A DNA stretch of 64,000 nt from JAWKIW01 sp046331175 (GCA_046331175.1 JAXLRI010000017.1:37260-101259); one strand, 5' to 3'; positions 42,864-51,805 are shown, counted from the stretch's first letter. The notes: generated from the sequence alone by a model not told the origin. Made by a program: numbers and translations.

Positions 42864-43256
42864 TCAGAGGTGGGCCATCAGCTCCGTGCGGATCTCGTCG
42901 TCGCTCCACATGCCGTCGGTGCGCAGCGCGTAGGCGCAGTGCATCTCGAGCGAGCCGTCGTCACCGAAGGCCAGGCGCATCTGCTCTTTGGGCACGTTCT
43001 TCAGGCGGATGACCTTCAGCGTGCCGGCGACGGCCTCGCGGCCCAGGTCGTCGACGCAGATCACCCGCAGCGCCATGTTCAGGCGGTGGCAGGACAGGTT
43101 GTCCATGAAGCTCAGGCCCTCGAGGTCGCCGTCGAAGCTGGCCCAGTCGACCTCGTAGGGGATCGCCACGCCGCAGATCTCGGCGATCTCTGCCTCGCGC
43201 TCGGGCAGCGTGACCTCCTGCAGCTCCTTGATCTTCCGGTTCTCGGCCAGCCCCAT
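42864..43256 (-). CDS. Conserved hypothetical protein
   Basis: A 130-aa acidic protein without a recognised domain: N-terminal coiled helix (E-N-R-K-I-K-E-L-Q-E-V-T-L-P-E-R-E-A-E), then an alpha/beta region with two Cys (I-C-G, S-C-H, I-C-V). GAGGGAG is 6 bp before ATG 43256. The codon pattern and good ribosome site mark it as real; an upstream ATG at 43316 overlaps a palindrome. Function unknown. Confidence 0.7.
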   Translation of the reverse strand: MGLAENRKIKELQEVTLPEREAEIAEICGVAIPYEVDWASFDGDLEGLSFMDNLSCHRLNMALRVICVDDLGREAVAGTLKVIRLKNVPKEQMRLAFGDDGSLEMHCAYALRTDGMWSDDEIRTELMAHL

Positions 43257-43315
43257 GTCCACTCCCTCGTCGTCGGTGTCGGCGCCCATCATCGGCCGCC
43301 GCCGGGCCGCGGGCA

Positions 43316-43332
43316 TGAGTAGCCGCTACTCA
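43316..43332. promoter_or_regulatory. 17-bp perfect palindrome upstream of the hypothetical gene
   Basis: TGAGTAGC-C-GCTACTCA, 60 bp upstream of the minus-strand start at 43256. Size and symmetry fit a regulator binding site. No cognate regulator gene is adjacent. Confidence 0.5.
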
Positions 43333-43403
43333 CCGATGGTCTCAGCCCTGGGGAGGGCGTCCGGAGCGAGCCGCCTGACCCCGACCGGGCCGCCGGCCGT
43401 CGA

Positions 43404-44210
43404 TCAGGGGAGGGGGCGGGTACGGGCCAGGGCGACGGTGAGGAGCTTGTCGTCGGCGCCGGCGTCGCGCAGCTCGACGCGGAAGACCTCGTCGGCGGGC
43501 GGGCCGATGCACCAGGCCCGCGAGCGGACCGGTCCGCCGCGGCCCTGGCCGAGGAAGCGGATGTCGAGCTCGGTGACCATGCGGGGCGCGCCGGCGTTGT
43601 GGGTGGCCAGCTCCTCGGTGGCCACCTCGGCGAGCAGCGCGACGATCGCCCCCTGCAGCGCGCCGGCGGGGTTGGCGAGGTCGGGGCGGAGGCCGATCTC
43701 GACCCGGCCCTCGGTGGCGTCGAGCACGCGCACGCCGGCGGCGTCGCGCAGGGGCACGTCGAGCGGCGGGATCTGCTCCCAGATGGCCGACGCCTGGGAC
43801 AGGTCGATGATCGGCTTGTCGGGATCGCCGGGTCGGCGCTCGAGGCGGGTGAAGCCGATGGTCGACCAGCCCCACGGCGCGCCGGTCTCGTCGACCAGCG
43901 CCACGTCGGCGGTGACGGATCGACGGCCACCGCGGAGCACGGTGGTGAAGGCGTCCAGCCGGGCGGGGGCAGGCGCGGCGGGGAGCCGCAGCGACAGGTC
44001 GGAGGTGAAGGTCCACGCCTCGGGGTCCGAGTCGACGAGCAACCCGGCGGCGGCGTCGACGAGGAAGGCGACCACGCTGGCGCGCAGCGCGCTCCCGATC
44101 GTCGTGGCGGGCAGGGGCTCGAGGTGGCCCACCAGCTCGGCGCCGTCCCAGGTGACGGACGTGCCGAGCCGGCTGGGGATGGAGGCCTCGTCGACGGGCA
44201 GGTCGGTCAC
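43404..44210 (-). CDS. Double-hotdog acyl-CoA thioesterase-like protein
   Basis: A 268-aa protein with two thioesterase (hotdog) halves: about 1-125 (V-V-A-F-L-V-D-A-A-A-G) and about 150-268 (N-P-A-G-A-L-Q-G-A-I-V-A-L-L-A-E). Likely releases acyl-CoA. GTG start 44210 has TAGCGT 8 nt upstream (leaderless). It lies next to an HSL-type hydrolase and a cupin gene, which may form one lipid-related locus. Confidence 0.82.
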   Translation of the reverse strand: MTDLPVDEASIPSRLGTSVTWDGAELVGHLEPLPATTIGSALRASVVAFLVDAAAGLLVDSDPEAWTFTSDLSLRLPAAPAPARLDAFTTVLRGGRRSVTADVALVDETGAPWGWSTIGFTRLERRPGDPDKPIIDLSQASAIWEQIPPLDVPLRDAAGVRVLDATEGRVEIGLRPDLANPAGALQGAIVALLAEVATEELATHNAGAPRMVTELDIRFLGQGRGGPVRSRAWCIGPPADEVFRVELRDAGADDKLLTVALARTRPLP

Positions 44211-44240
44211 GGGCGCGCACGCTACCGCCGGCCCCGCACC

Positions 44241-45476
44241 TCAGTGCCAGTCGCGAGCGTCGCGAGCGGCCCGGTGGGCCTCCCACAGGACCCGGCCCAA
44301 GGCCCGGTCGATCTCCACGCAGGCCGCCGCCGCGTCGGGCAGGACCATCATCCCGTAGAAGCCGTGGAGGAAGTCGTCGTAGCAGCGGTAGGTCACGTCG
44401 ACGCCGGCTTCGCGCAGCGCGTCGGCGTAGGCGCGCCCGTCGTCGCGCAGCGGATCGAAGCCGGCGGTGGCGATGACGGCGGGCGGCAGCCCCGTGAGGT
44501 CGCCGCACAGGGGCGACACGCGGGGATCGGTCAGCAGCTCGTCGGTGAGGTGGGGCAGGTACTGGTCGCGGAACCAGTCCATCGTCCGCCGCGTGAGCGA
44601 GAAGCCCTCGGCGAAGGTCTCGTAGGAGTCGAACCGCATCCGGATGTCGACCAGGGGATAGATGAGGCCCTGCACGGTGGGCGTCGGCAGGCCGAGGCGG
44701 CGGGTCTCGTGGCACACGCCGGCGCTGATGGTGGCGCCGGCCGAGTCGCCGGCCACGCCGATGGCGGCGGGGTCGATGCCGAGCTCGTCGGCGTGGTGGT
44801 GCACCCAGCGGAAGGCGGCGACGACGTCGTCGAGCGCGGCCGGGAACGGGTGCTCGGGTGCGAGTCGGTAGTCGACGGCGACCACCACGCAGCCGGCCAC
44901 GTCGGCGAGCAGCCGACACGTGGCGTCGTGGGTGTCGAGGTCGCCCACCACGAAGCCACCGCCGTGGGCGTAGACGATGCCGGGCACCTGGCCGGGCGCG
45001 CCGTGCGGCCGGTAGCAGCGGACGGGGATCTCGACGCCGTCGCCGGGGACCTTGCGGTCGTGGGCGTGGACGGTGTGGCGCCACGGCGTTCCCAGCTTGG
45101 TGAGGTTCCGCATGTCACGGCGCATCGCCGGCGGGTCGAACGTGGGGTTGGGCCCCTCCTGGCGAGCGCTGAGGGCGGCGAGCAGCTGCATGGCGGGGTG
45201 CAGCTTGCGGCCGTCGGCCCAGCGCGGCTCGCGCTCACCGAGGGCCCGCAGCATGGGTTGCGGGTGCTGGACGGCGGCCCGGGCGATGCGGGCGGTGATC
45301 GGCCAGGTGTCGAAGGGGTTGCCCGGCCGCGGCACGGCCATCAACGACCGCCGGCGGTTCGCCCGCCGGCCGGGCGGAGGACGATGGCCCGGGCGCGGCG
45401 GCCAGGGCGGCGCGGCGCCCGGTCCCTCCTCGGCCGCTTCGCCCTGGGTGTGGTCCTCGTGCTCGGTGGTGGTCAC
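44241..45476 (-). CDS. Hormone-sensitive-lipase-like alpha/beta hydrolase
   Basis: A 411-aa alpha/beta hydrolase of the HSL family. H-G-G-G-F-V-V-G forms the oxyanion motif, G-D-S-A-G-A is the nucleophile elbow, and the catalytic Asp and His are in D-P-L-R-D-D-G and L-H-G-F-Y. A Pro/Arg-rich N-terminus (about 20-45) precedes the domain. GTG 45476 overlaps the cupin stop by 4 bp and has GGAGGAGG upstream; an ATG at 45341 is an alternative start. Acts on lipid or small esters; specific substrate unknown. Confidence 0.87.
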   Translation of the reverse strand: MTTTEHEDHTQGEAAEEGPGAAPPWPPRPGHRPPPGRRANRRRSLMAVPRPGNPFDTWPITARIARAAVQHPQPMLRALGEREPRWADGRKLHPAMQLLAALSARQEGPNPTFDPPAMRRDMRNLTKLGTPWRHTVHAHDRKVPGDGVEIPVRCYRPHGAPGQVPGIVYAHGGGFVVGDLDTHDATCRLLADVAGCVVVAVDYRLAPEHPFPAALDDVVAAFRWVHHHADELGIDPAAIGVAGDSAGATISAGVCHETRRLGLPTPTVQGLIYPLVDIRMRFDSYETFAEGFSLTRRTMDWFRDQYLPHLTDELLTDPRVSPLCGDLTGLPPAVIATAGFDPLRDDGRAYADALREAGVDVTYRCYDDFLHGFYGMMVLPDAAAACVEIDRALGRVLWEAHRAARDARDWH

Positions 45477-45964
45477 CGCTCCTCCTCCGTCGCGACCGGT
45501 CCGCCGGTGGCGGCGACGCTGACGTCGACGAGGCGGCACACCTCGTCCCCTTCGTTGACCCACGCGTGCTCGACGCCGCGCACGACGACGGTGTCGCCGG
45601 CGCCCAGGTCGAGGCGGCCGTCGCGGTGCAGCAGCGAGCAGCAGCCGGAGGCGACGAAGATGAAGTCGACCGAGTCGGTGCGGTGCCACATCGGCTCGGC
45701 GTCGCCGGTCGGGCCCAGATCGATCACGCGGAACAGCGAGCCCGTCGGCATGAGGGCGAACGGCGTGGCGGTCGGGTCGTCGGTGGGGCCGAGGTCGAGC
45801 GGCACGACGTCGCTGCGCCAGAGGTCGACCAGCGCGGTGCCCGGCACCGCCGGCAGCTCGACGACGGCGGTGGCGTCGTCGTCGTCGACGTGCACGCCGC
45901 CGGCGTGGTCGACGCCCGGTGCGCTCACGACGACCCGACGGATGTGGGGGCGGGGATCGCTCAC
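45473..45964 (-). CDS. Cupin-domain protein
   Basis: A 163-aa cupin-fold protein. Metal/ligand motif region: M-W-H-R-T-D-S-V-D-F-I-F-V (about 90-102) and G-D-T-V-V-V-R-G-V-E-H-A-W-V-N (about 120-134). GTG 45964 has TAGCGT (45978-45973) 8 nt upstream, a clear leaderless pattern. It is translationally coupled to the HSL-type hydrolase and divergent from the helicase gene. May bind an organic ligand or catalyse a dioxygenase-type reaction. Confidence 0.82.
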   Translation of the reverse strand: MSDPRPHIRRVVVSAPGVDHAGGVHVDDDDATAVVELPAVPGTALVDLWRSDVVPLDLGPTDDPTATPFALMPTGSLFRVIDLGPTGDAEPMWHRTDSVDFIFVASGCCSLLHRDGRLDLGAGDTVVVRGVEHAWVNEGDEVCRLVDVSVAATGGPVATEEER

Positions 45965-46034
45965 GGCGACCGACGCTACTGCCGGCGAGGAACAGGCGGC
46001 GGTGGCGACGGCGGCAGCGGTACGGTCACCGGCG

Positions 46035-49000
46035 ATGGCGGTCGGACGGCGGGCGGACAGGTGGGCGGACGACGCGCGGCAGGTGCTGCTCGCGCTGTCG
46101 GCCATGGCGCCCGCCAAGGAGCGCGACCAGGCCCCGCCCGGCTCGATCCCGCTCGACTGGTTCCACTGGTTGCCCCTCGCCGACCTGCGCCTCCTCGACG
46201 ATCGCCTGTGGCCCGGCCCGCCGAAGCCCTTCAGCCTCTCGGTGCAGCCACCGCGGGAGCCGCCGGCCCAGCTGGACGCCGAGCTGGCCTCGCGCCTCGG
46301 CGCGGCCGCCTTCCTCCGGAACCTCCCGGGTTCGCTACGCGTCGGGTGGATGTTCGTGGCGGGGCGCCACCCGGGCCCCGATGGGGAGGTGGTGCGCACC
46401 TTCCAGCCGCTGCTGACGCGCGCCGTCCGGGTCGTGCGCCGCATGGGTCAGCCGTGGGGCGTCGTCCCCGATGGTGACGTCTTCGCCACGTCCCTCATCC
46501 CCGACGCGGTGCAGCGCCAGCACCTCATCAGCGTGTTCAAGGTCAGCGACGTCGCCCTCGCCCTCGGCGCTCCCGTGGAGGCGCCGGTGCAGCTGCTCGC
46601 CCGCCTGCCGCGGTTGGCCTCGTGGGCCCAGCACGGTGCGTCCCTGGCCGGCATCGAAGCCGGTCGCCTCGTCCCGGCGGGGGCGTCGCCGCTCGAGCTG
46701 ATGGAACACGAGCCACCCGTGCTCGTGGCCGGCATGGCCATCTACCTGACGATCGACGGGTCGGCCGGCACCTCGCTGTCGGGGACGCTGCGCGAGTGGT
46801 CGGCCACCACGTCGACCTGGACCAGCTTCCACTCGCTCTACCTCCCGGCCGCCGTCGACGAGCGGGTGGTGAGCATGGTCGTCCCCCGTGACCGGCCGCC
46901 CGGCTTCGGCCGGCGCGACGTCGGCGTCTCCGTCGAGCCCGAGGGCCTGCCCATGGGCGTGTCCCCCGTCTCGCCGTTCCCGCTGACCCCGGCCCAGCGG
47001 GCCGCGGTGCTGTCGTCACGACGTCAGCCCGTCACCGTGGTGCAGGGAGCGCCTGGGACCGGCAAGTCCCACACCATCGTGGCCGTCGCCCTCGACGCGG
47101 TGGCCCGGGGTGAGTCGGTGCTCGTGGCGGCCCGAGCGTCGGCGACGGTCGACGCGCTCGTCGACCTCTTCCAACGGTCGCCAGGGGCTCAGCCCGTCGT
47201 GTTCGGCTCGACCGATCGTCGCCTCGACGTGGCCGACCAGCTCGCCACGGTCGGCGCATCGGCGGTCACCCCCGAACGGGTGGCGGTGCTGCGGCAGGTG
47301 CTGGCCTCCGACGTCGAGGCTCGGGACGCGGTGCTCGAGGACGTCGTCGCCCGGCTCGCCGCTGAGTCGCTGCTCGACACGCCCTGGGACCCCGACCTCC
47401 GGCAGGCGCGGCAGCGGTGGCCCGACCTGTTCGCGCCCACCGCCGACCTCGCCGCGATCGGGGCCGACCTGGCGCTGGCCGAGCACGCCGAGGGTGGGTG
47501 GCTGAGCCGGCACCGACGCCACAAGGCCGTCGATCGCCTCGACGACATCAGCGGAGCGACGTCCGACGACGAACGAGCCTCCTTCGCCCGCGCCCACCGG
47601 CTGGCCTCGGCGCTGTGGCAGGCCGACGCCATCGAGCGCGACGGCGGCCTGGTCCTCGACGGCCACCTCGCCCGCCTGGCCGCCTCCACGGCGGCGGTGG
47701 AGGATGCCACCGCGGCGTGGCTCGACGCCGCCGCCCACAGCCGCGCCCGGCTGGGTCCGTCCGGGCTCGACGCCGTCGGCCGGCTGGAGGTCGCGCTGCG
47801 CAGCGGCCGCGCCGCCCGGCGGGCGGCGCTCGTCGACCTCACCGGTGCCCTGCAGGTCGCGCTGCCGCTGTGGCTGGGCACGCTCGAGGACATCGACGAC
47901 CTGCTGCCGCGCCGCCCCCGGTCGTTCGACCTGGTGATCCTCGACGAGGCCTCGGCCATCGACCAGCCGTCGGCGGCCACCGCGCTGCTGCGCGGACGGC
48001 GGGCGGTGATCGTCGGCGATCCCCACCAGCTGCGGCCCTCCACGTTCCTGTCCGACGCCGACCAAGCGGCCGCGGTCGCCGCCATGGGCCTCGACGACCA
48101 CCCGACCCTGCCGATCACCCTCGACGTCCGGCGCAACAGCGCCTTCGACGTGGCCGCCGGGGTGGCCCCCACGCTCGTGCTCGACGAGCAGTTCCGCAGC
48201 GACCCCCACCTGGTCGACTTCGTGGCCCACCGCCTGTACGGCGGCCTGGTGCACGTCGCCGGGCGAACCCCGGCCTCCGAGATCCGCGACGCCGTCGACG
48301 TCATCCGGGTCGCCGGTGCGCGCGACGCCGACGGCGTGGTGCGGGCCGAGGTCGACGAGGTGAGCCGACAGCTGCGCCTGCTCCGCGAGCACGGGGCGAC
48401 GAGCGTCGGCGTCGTCACGCCCTTCCGAGCGCAGGCCGACGCCATCGAGCGACGGATCGTGCACGGCTGGTCGCTCGGCGACATCGAGGGGCTCGACCTG
48501 CGCGTCGGCACGGTGCACGGCTCGCAGGGCGTCGAGCGCGATGTGGAGATCCTGTCGGTGGGCGTGGGAGCGGGCGACCAGGCGCGGGCGTGGTCCTTCG
48601 TCCAGGACCCGCACCTGTTCACGGTGATGGTCACCCGGGCTCGCCGGCGGTTGGTGGTCGTGATCGCCGGCGAACCACCGGCGGGCGGCCTGCTCGCCGA
48701 GCTGCTCGCCCAGGGCGACGCCCCGCCCGGGCCGCCGCCGCTGTCGGGTGCCCGGGACGCGTGGACCGAGGAGGTCGCCGATCACCTGGCGGCGGCCGGG
48801 CTCGTCGTCCGGGCCGGCTACCCGACGGGTCGTCACGTCGTCGACCTCTGCGTCGGCGGCGCCCTCGGGTTCGTCGGCGTCACCACGGGCGTCCACCCCG
48901 ACGGTCCGTACGCCCACGTCGAGCGCGACCTCGCCCTGCGCCGGGCCGGCTGGCCCCTCGCCGACGCCTTCGCCTCCCGCTGGCGCGACGACCCGGCCGG

Positions 49001-49118
49001 CCTCGTCGCCCACGTCGCTGCCGCGGTGGCGCCGGCCTCGTCGCCCACATGGCCCCGTCGCCGGCCGCCACCCGTCCGGTGGGTCGTCCAGCCGGTGCCC
49101 GAGCCGCCCCTGCGGTAG
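46035..49118 (+). CDS. SF1 DNA2/NAM7-like helicase with C-terminal nuclease-like domain
   Basis: A 1027-aa protein. About 300 N-terminal residues have no recognised domain. Helicase motifs follow: Walker A Q-G-A-P-G-T-G-K-S-H-T (about 337-347), Walker B L-V-I-L-D-E-A-S (about 633-640), V-G-D-P-H-Q-L-R-P-S, D-E-Q-F-R-S-D-P, V-H-G-S-Q-G-V-E-R-D-V and T-R-A-R-R-R-L. The final 110 residues (W-T-E-E-V-A-D-H-L...H-V-V-D-L-C-V...H-V-E-R-D-L-A-L-R-R-A-G-W) resemble MTES_1575/Vsr-like restriction-endonuclease folds, but the E-x-K/E-x-D element is degenerate (G-V-T-T-G). TACGGT lies 8 nt before the ATG. Relatives act in DNA repair or phage defence; a specific role is unproven. Confidence 0.85.
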   Translation: MAVGRRADRWADDARQVLLALSAMAPAKERDQAPPGSIPLDWFHWLPLADLRLLDDRLWPGPPKPFSLSVQPPREPPAQLDAELASRLGAAAFLRNLPGSLRVGWMFVAGRHPGPDGEVVRTFQPLLTRAVRVVRRMGQPWGVVPDGDVFATSLIPDAVQRQHLISVFKVSDVALALGAPVEAPVQLLARLPRLASWAQHGASLAGIEAGRLVPAGASPLELMEHEPPVLVAGMAIYLTIDGSAGTSLSGTLREWSATTSTWTSFHSLYLPAAVDERVVSMVVPRDRPPGFGRRDVGVSVEPEGLPMGVSPVSPFPLTPAQRAAVLSSRRQPVTVVQGAPGTGKSHTIVAVALDAVARGESVLVAARASATVDALVDLFQRSPGAQPVVFGSTDRRLDVADQLATVGASAVTPERVAVLRQVLASDVEARDAVLEDVVARLAAESLLDTPWDPDLRQARQRWPDLFAPTADLAAIGADLALAEHAEGGWLSRHRRHKAVDRLDDISGATSDDERASFARAHRLASALWQADAIERDGGLVLDGHLARLAASTAAVEDATAAWLDAAAHSRARLGPSGLDAVGRLEVALRSGRAARRAALVDLTGALQVALPLWLGTLEDIDDLLPRRPRSFDLVILDEASAIDQPSAATALLRGRRAVIVGDPHQLRPSTFLSDADQAAAVAAMGLDDHPTLPITLDVRRNSAFDVAAGVAPTLVLDEQFRSDPHLVDFVAHRLYGGLVHVAGRTPASEIRDAVDVIRVAGARDADGVVRAEVDEVSRQLRLLREHGATSVGVVTPFRAQADAIERRIVHGWSLGDIEGLDLRVGTVHGSQGVERDVEILSVGVGAGDQARAWSFVQDPHLFTVMVTRARRRLVVVIAGEPPAGGLLAELLAQGDAPPGPPPLSGARDAWTEEVADHLAAAGLVVRAGYPTGRHVVDLCVGGALGFVGVTTGVHPDGPYAHVERDLALRRAGWPLADAFASRWRDDPAGLVAHVAAAVAPASSPTWPRRRPPPVRWVVQPVPEPPLR

Positions 49119-49153
49119 CTCCGGCCCACCAGACCGCCGACTAGAAACGGCCC

Positions 49154-50992
49154 ATGGATCGCCCCGCCGAAGGACACGCCGCCGAACGCCACCGGGTGCC
49201 CTCGCCCATGCAGGCGACCGTCGTGCGGGTGGCCGTGGCGGTGGGTGACGAGGTGGCGCCGGGGCGGGTGGTCGCTGTGCTCGAGTCGATGAAGATGGAG
49301 CACGAGGTCGTGGCCGAGCACCACGGCACGGTGGCCGAGCTGCTGGTCGCCGAGGGGGACACGGTCAAGGCCGGCGATGCGCTGCTCGTCGTCGAGGCCG
49401 GCGCGGTCACGGCGGTGGCCTCGGCCGGCGATGCCGACGACGTCGACCTCGACCTCATCCGCCCCGATCTGGCCGAGGTCCTCGAGCGCCACGCGATCGG
49501 CCTCGACGACGCACGGCCCGACGCCGTGGCCAAGCGTCGCAAGACCGGCCACCGGACGGCTCGCGAGAACGTCGAGGACCTGTGCGACCCGGGGTCCTTC
49601 GTCGAGTACGGGCCCCTCGTGATCGCCGCCCAGCGACGCCGGCGCAGCGTCGAGGAGCTCATCGAGCGCACGCCGGCCGACGGGCTCGTCGGCGGGGTCG
49701 GCGCCGTCGACGGTCACCAGGCCGTCGTGATGACCTACGACTACACGGTCCTGGCCGGCACGCAGGGCCTGCAGAACCACCGCAAGAAGGATCGGCTGTT
49801 CGAGCTGGCCGCCCGCCAGCGGCTGCCCGTCGTGCTGTTCGCCGAGGGTGGCGGCGGTCGACCCGGTGACACCGACGGCATCGGTCCGTCGGGCCTCGAC
49901 TGCATGGCCTTCCGCCTGTTCGCCGAGCTCAGCGGCCTCGTGCCGCTCATCGGCATCGCGTCGGGTCGCTGCTTCGCCGGCAACGCCGCGCTGCTCGGCT
50001 GCTGCGACGTGGTCATCGCCACCGCCGACGCCAACATCGGCATGGGCGGTCCGGCGATGATCGAGGGCGGCGGCCTCGGTGTGTACGCCCCCGAGGACGT
50101 GGGGCCGATGGACGTGCAGGTGCCCAACGGCGTGGTCGACGTGGCGGTGGCCGACGAGGCCGAGGCGGTGGATGTGGCGCGTCGCTACCTCTCGTACTTC
50201 GCCGGGGCGAGCGACGACTGGGCGTGCGCCGACCAGCGGGCGCTGCGCCACGTGGTGCCCGAGAACCGCGTGCGGGCCTACGACATTCGGCAGGTCGTCG
50301 ACGGCCTGGCCGACACCGGCTCGGTGCTCGAGCTGCGGCCCGCCTTCGGTGCCGGGATGATCACCGCCCTCGCCCGCGTCGAGGGTCGCCCGCTCGGCAT
50401 CGTCGCCAACAACCCCGCCCACCTCGGCGGGGCGATCGACGCCGACGGCGCCGACAAGGCGGCGCGCTTCCTCCAGCTGTGCGACGCACACGACCTGCCG
50501 GTGCTGTTCCTCTGCGACACGCCCGGGATCATGGTGGGCCCCGAGGCCGAGCAGACCGCCCTGGTGCGCCACGTCTCGCGCTTGTTCGTCACCGCCGCCT
50601 CGATGACCGTCCCCTTCTTCACCATCGTCGTGCGCAAGGGCTACGGCCTGGGCGCCCAGACGATGGCGGGCGGCTCGTTCAAGTCGCCGCTGTTCACGGT
50701 GGCGTGGCCGACCGCCGAGTTCGGTGGCATGGGGCTCGAAGGTGCGGTGCGGCTGGGCTTCCGCCGCGAGCTCGACGCCATCGACGACCCGACCGAGCGC
50801 GAGCAGCGCTTCGACGAGCTGGTGGCCCTCGCCTACGAGCGGGGCAAGGGCCTGAGCACGGCCACGTACTTCGAGATCGACGATGTGATCGACCCGGCCG
50901 ACTCGCGTCGCTGGATCACCTCCGCCCTGCTGTCGTCACCTCCGCCGGCGCCGCGGGAGGGCAAGAAGCGTCCCTGCATCGACACCTGGTAG
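49154..50992 (+). CDS. Biotinyl domain fused to acyl-CoA carboxyltransferase
   Basis: A 612-aa protein. Residues about 14-84 are a biotinyl domain with the biotinylation motif E-S-M-K-M-E-H (Lys47); the rest (about 100-612) is an acyl-CoA carboxyltransferase (crotonase-fold pair; A-D-G-L-V-G-G-V-G, G-L-G-A-Q-T-M-A-G-G, D-T-P-G-I-M-V-G). The enzyme would transfer carboxylate from carboxybiotin to an acyl-CoA. Usual actinobacterial systems carry BCCP with biotin carboxylase instead; here the BCCP is fused to the carboxyltransferase. No biotin carboxylase gene is nearby, so it must be supplied in trans. Confidence 0.88.
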   Translation: MDRPAEGHAAERHRVPSPMQATVVRVAVAVGDEVAPGRVVAVLESMKMEHEVVAEHHGTVAELLVAEGDTVKAGDALLVVEAGAVTAVASAGDADDVDLDLIRPDLAEVLERHAIGLDDARPDAVAKRRKTGHRTARENVEDLCDPGSFVEYGPLVIAAQRRRRSVEELIERTPADGLVGGVGAVDGHQAVVMTYDYTVLAGTQGLQNHRKKDRLFELAARQRLPVVLFAEGGGGRPGDTDGIGPSGLDCMAFRLFAELSGLVPLIGIASGRCFAGNAALLGCCDVVIATADANIGMGGPAMIEGGGLGVYAPEDVGPMDVQVPNGVVDVAVADEAEAVDVARRYLSYFAGASDDWACADQRALRHVVPENRVRAYDIRQVVDGLADTGSVLELRPAFGAGMITALARVEGRPLGIVANNPAHLGGAIDADGADKAARFLQLCDAHDLPVLFLCDTPGIMVGPEAEQTALVRHVSRLFVTAASMTVPFFTIVVRKGYGLGAQTMAGGSFKSPLFTVAWPTAEFGGMGLEGAVRLGFRRELDAIDDPTEREQRFDELVALAYERGKGLSTATYFEIDDVIDPADSRRWITSALLSSPPPAPREGKKRPCIDTW

Positions 50993-51035
50993 GCCGCCCT
51001 GCCAAGACGCCTCTCCCAAGGCGCGCCTTGTTCCA

Positions 51036-51084
51036 GGTTTCCGCGATTCCGGGGCACCAAGGCTCGGTATCGCGGGAAGCTCGG
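51036..51084. repeat. Family 2 palindromic repeat (copy 4, inverted)
   Basis: GGTTTCCGCGATTC ... ATCGCGGGAAGC with the loop GGGGCACCAAGGCTC, i.e. the reverse orientation of the others. Lies between the carboxyltransferase fusion and peroxiredoxin genes, both plus strand. Confidence 0.75.
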
Positions 51085-51132
51085 GAGGCGGGCGTCGGAA
51101 TGAACGGGAGGTCGGGCCGGTTGGGGCCGGAC

Positions 51133-51594
51133 ATGACCTCCATCGGTGATGTCGCGCCCGACTTCGACCTGCCCTCGGCCGACGGCCCCGTCCGCCTGGC
51201 CGACCAGCGGGGGAAGTGGGTCGTCCTGTACTTCTACCCGGCCGACAACACGCCCGGTTGCACGGCCGAGGCCTGCTCGTTCCGCGACGCCTACGAGGAC
51301 TTCACCGACGCCGGCGCGGTGGTGATCGGGGTGAGCGGCGACTCGGTCGAGTCCCACCAGGGCTTCGCCGCCAAGAACAACCTGCCGTTCCTGCTCGTGT
51401 CCGACGGCGACGGCTCGCTGCGCAAGGCCTACGGCGTGAAGAAGAGCCTCGGCATCCTCGAGGGCCGCGTCACCTACGTGATCGACCCCGAGGGCGTCGT
51501 GCGCGAGCAGTTCTCGTCGCAGCTGCGGGCCAAGGAGCACCAGGCCCGGGCGCTCAAGGCCATCCAGGCCGGCCAGGCCTCCGCCGCCGGCTGA
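51133..51594 (+). CDS. bcp: Thioredoxin-dependent peroxiredoxin, BCP type
   Basis: A 153-aa peroxiredoxin. The peroxidatic cysteine is Cys43 in N-T-P-G-C-T-A-E-A-C-S-F-R-D, with Cys48 as the BCP-type resolving cysteine; downstream G-V-S-G-D-S-V-E-S-H and the G-V-K-K-S-L-G region are typical. Reduces H2O2 and organic peroxides with thioredoxin. ATG 51133 is the conserved start; an in-frame upstream ATG at 51100 would add eleven residues. Confidence 0.9.
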   Translation: MTSIGDVAPDFDLPSADGPVRLADQRGKWVVLYFYPADNTPGCTAEACSFRDAYEDFTDAGAVVIGVSGDSVESHQGFAAKNNLPFLLVSDGDGSLRKAYGVKKSLGILEGRVTYVIDPEGVVREQFSSQLRAKEHQARALKAIQAGQASAAG

Positions 51595-51659
51595 CCGCAT
51601 CGGCGCCTCCCGCTCCGCCGCCCGCCGCGGTGCCACCCGCCACCCGCCACCCGCCGTTC

Positions 51660-51714
51660 CGCGAACTTCCCGCGATTCTGAGCCTTGGTGCCTCGGAATC
51701 GCAGGAAGTTCGCG
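51660..51714. repeat. Family 2 palindromic repeat (copy 5)
   Basis: GCGAACTTCC (51661-51670) pairs with GGAAGTTCGC (51704-51713); inner GCGATTC / GAATCGC, with a TGAGCCTTGGTGCCTCG core. Between the peroxiredoxin and LigD-polymerase genes (convergent), so may be a terminator. The rest of the gap (51715-51805) is G-rich, no gene. Confidence 0.85.
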
Positions 51715-51805
51715 AATGGGCGGGGGTGGGGCGGGCGGGGGAGTGCGGGAGCGGTGGGGTGCGGGGCGGGGGGTGCGCGGGGTGCGGGGCGGGGGAGCGC
51801 GGGGG

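Noticed and set aside
43599..46034. Upstream extension of the helicase reading frame to 43599
   Set aside because: It runs antisense through the thioesterase, hydrolase and cupin genes; the helicase start is ATG 46035 with a promoter box just before it.
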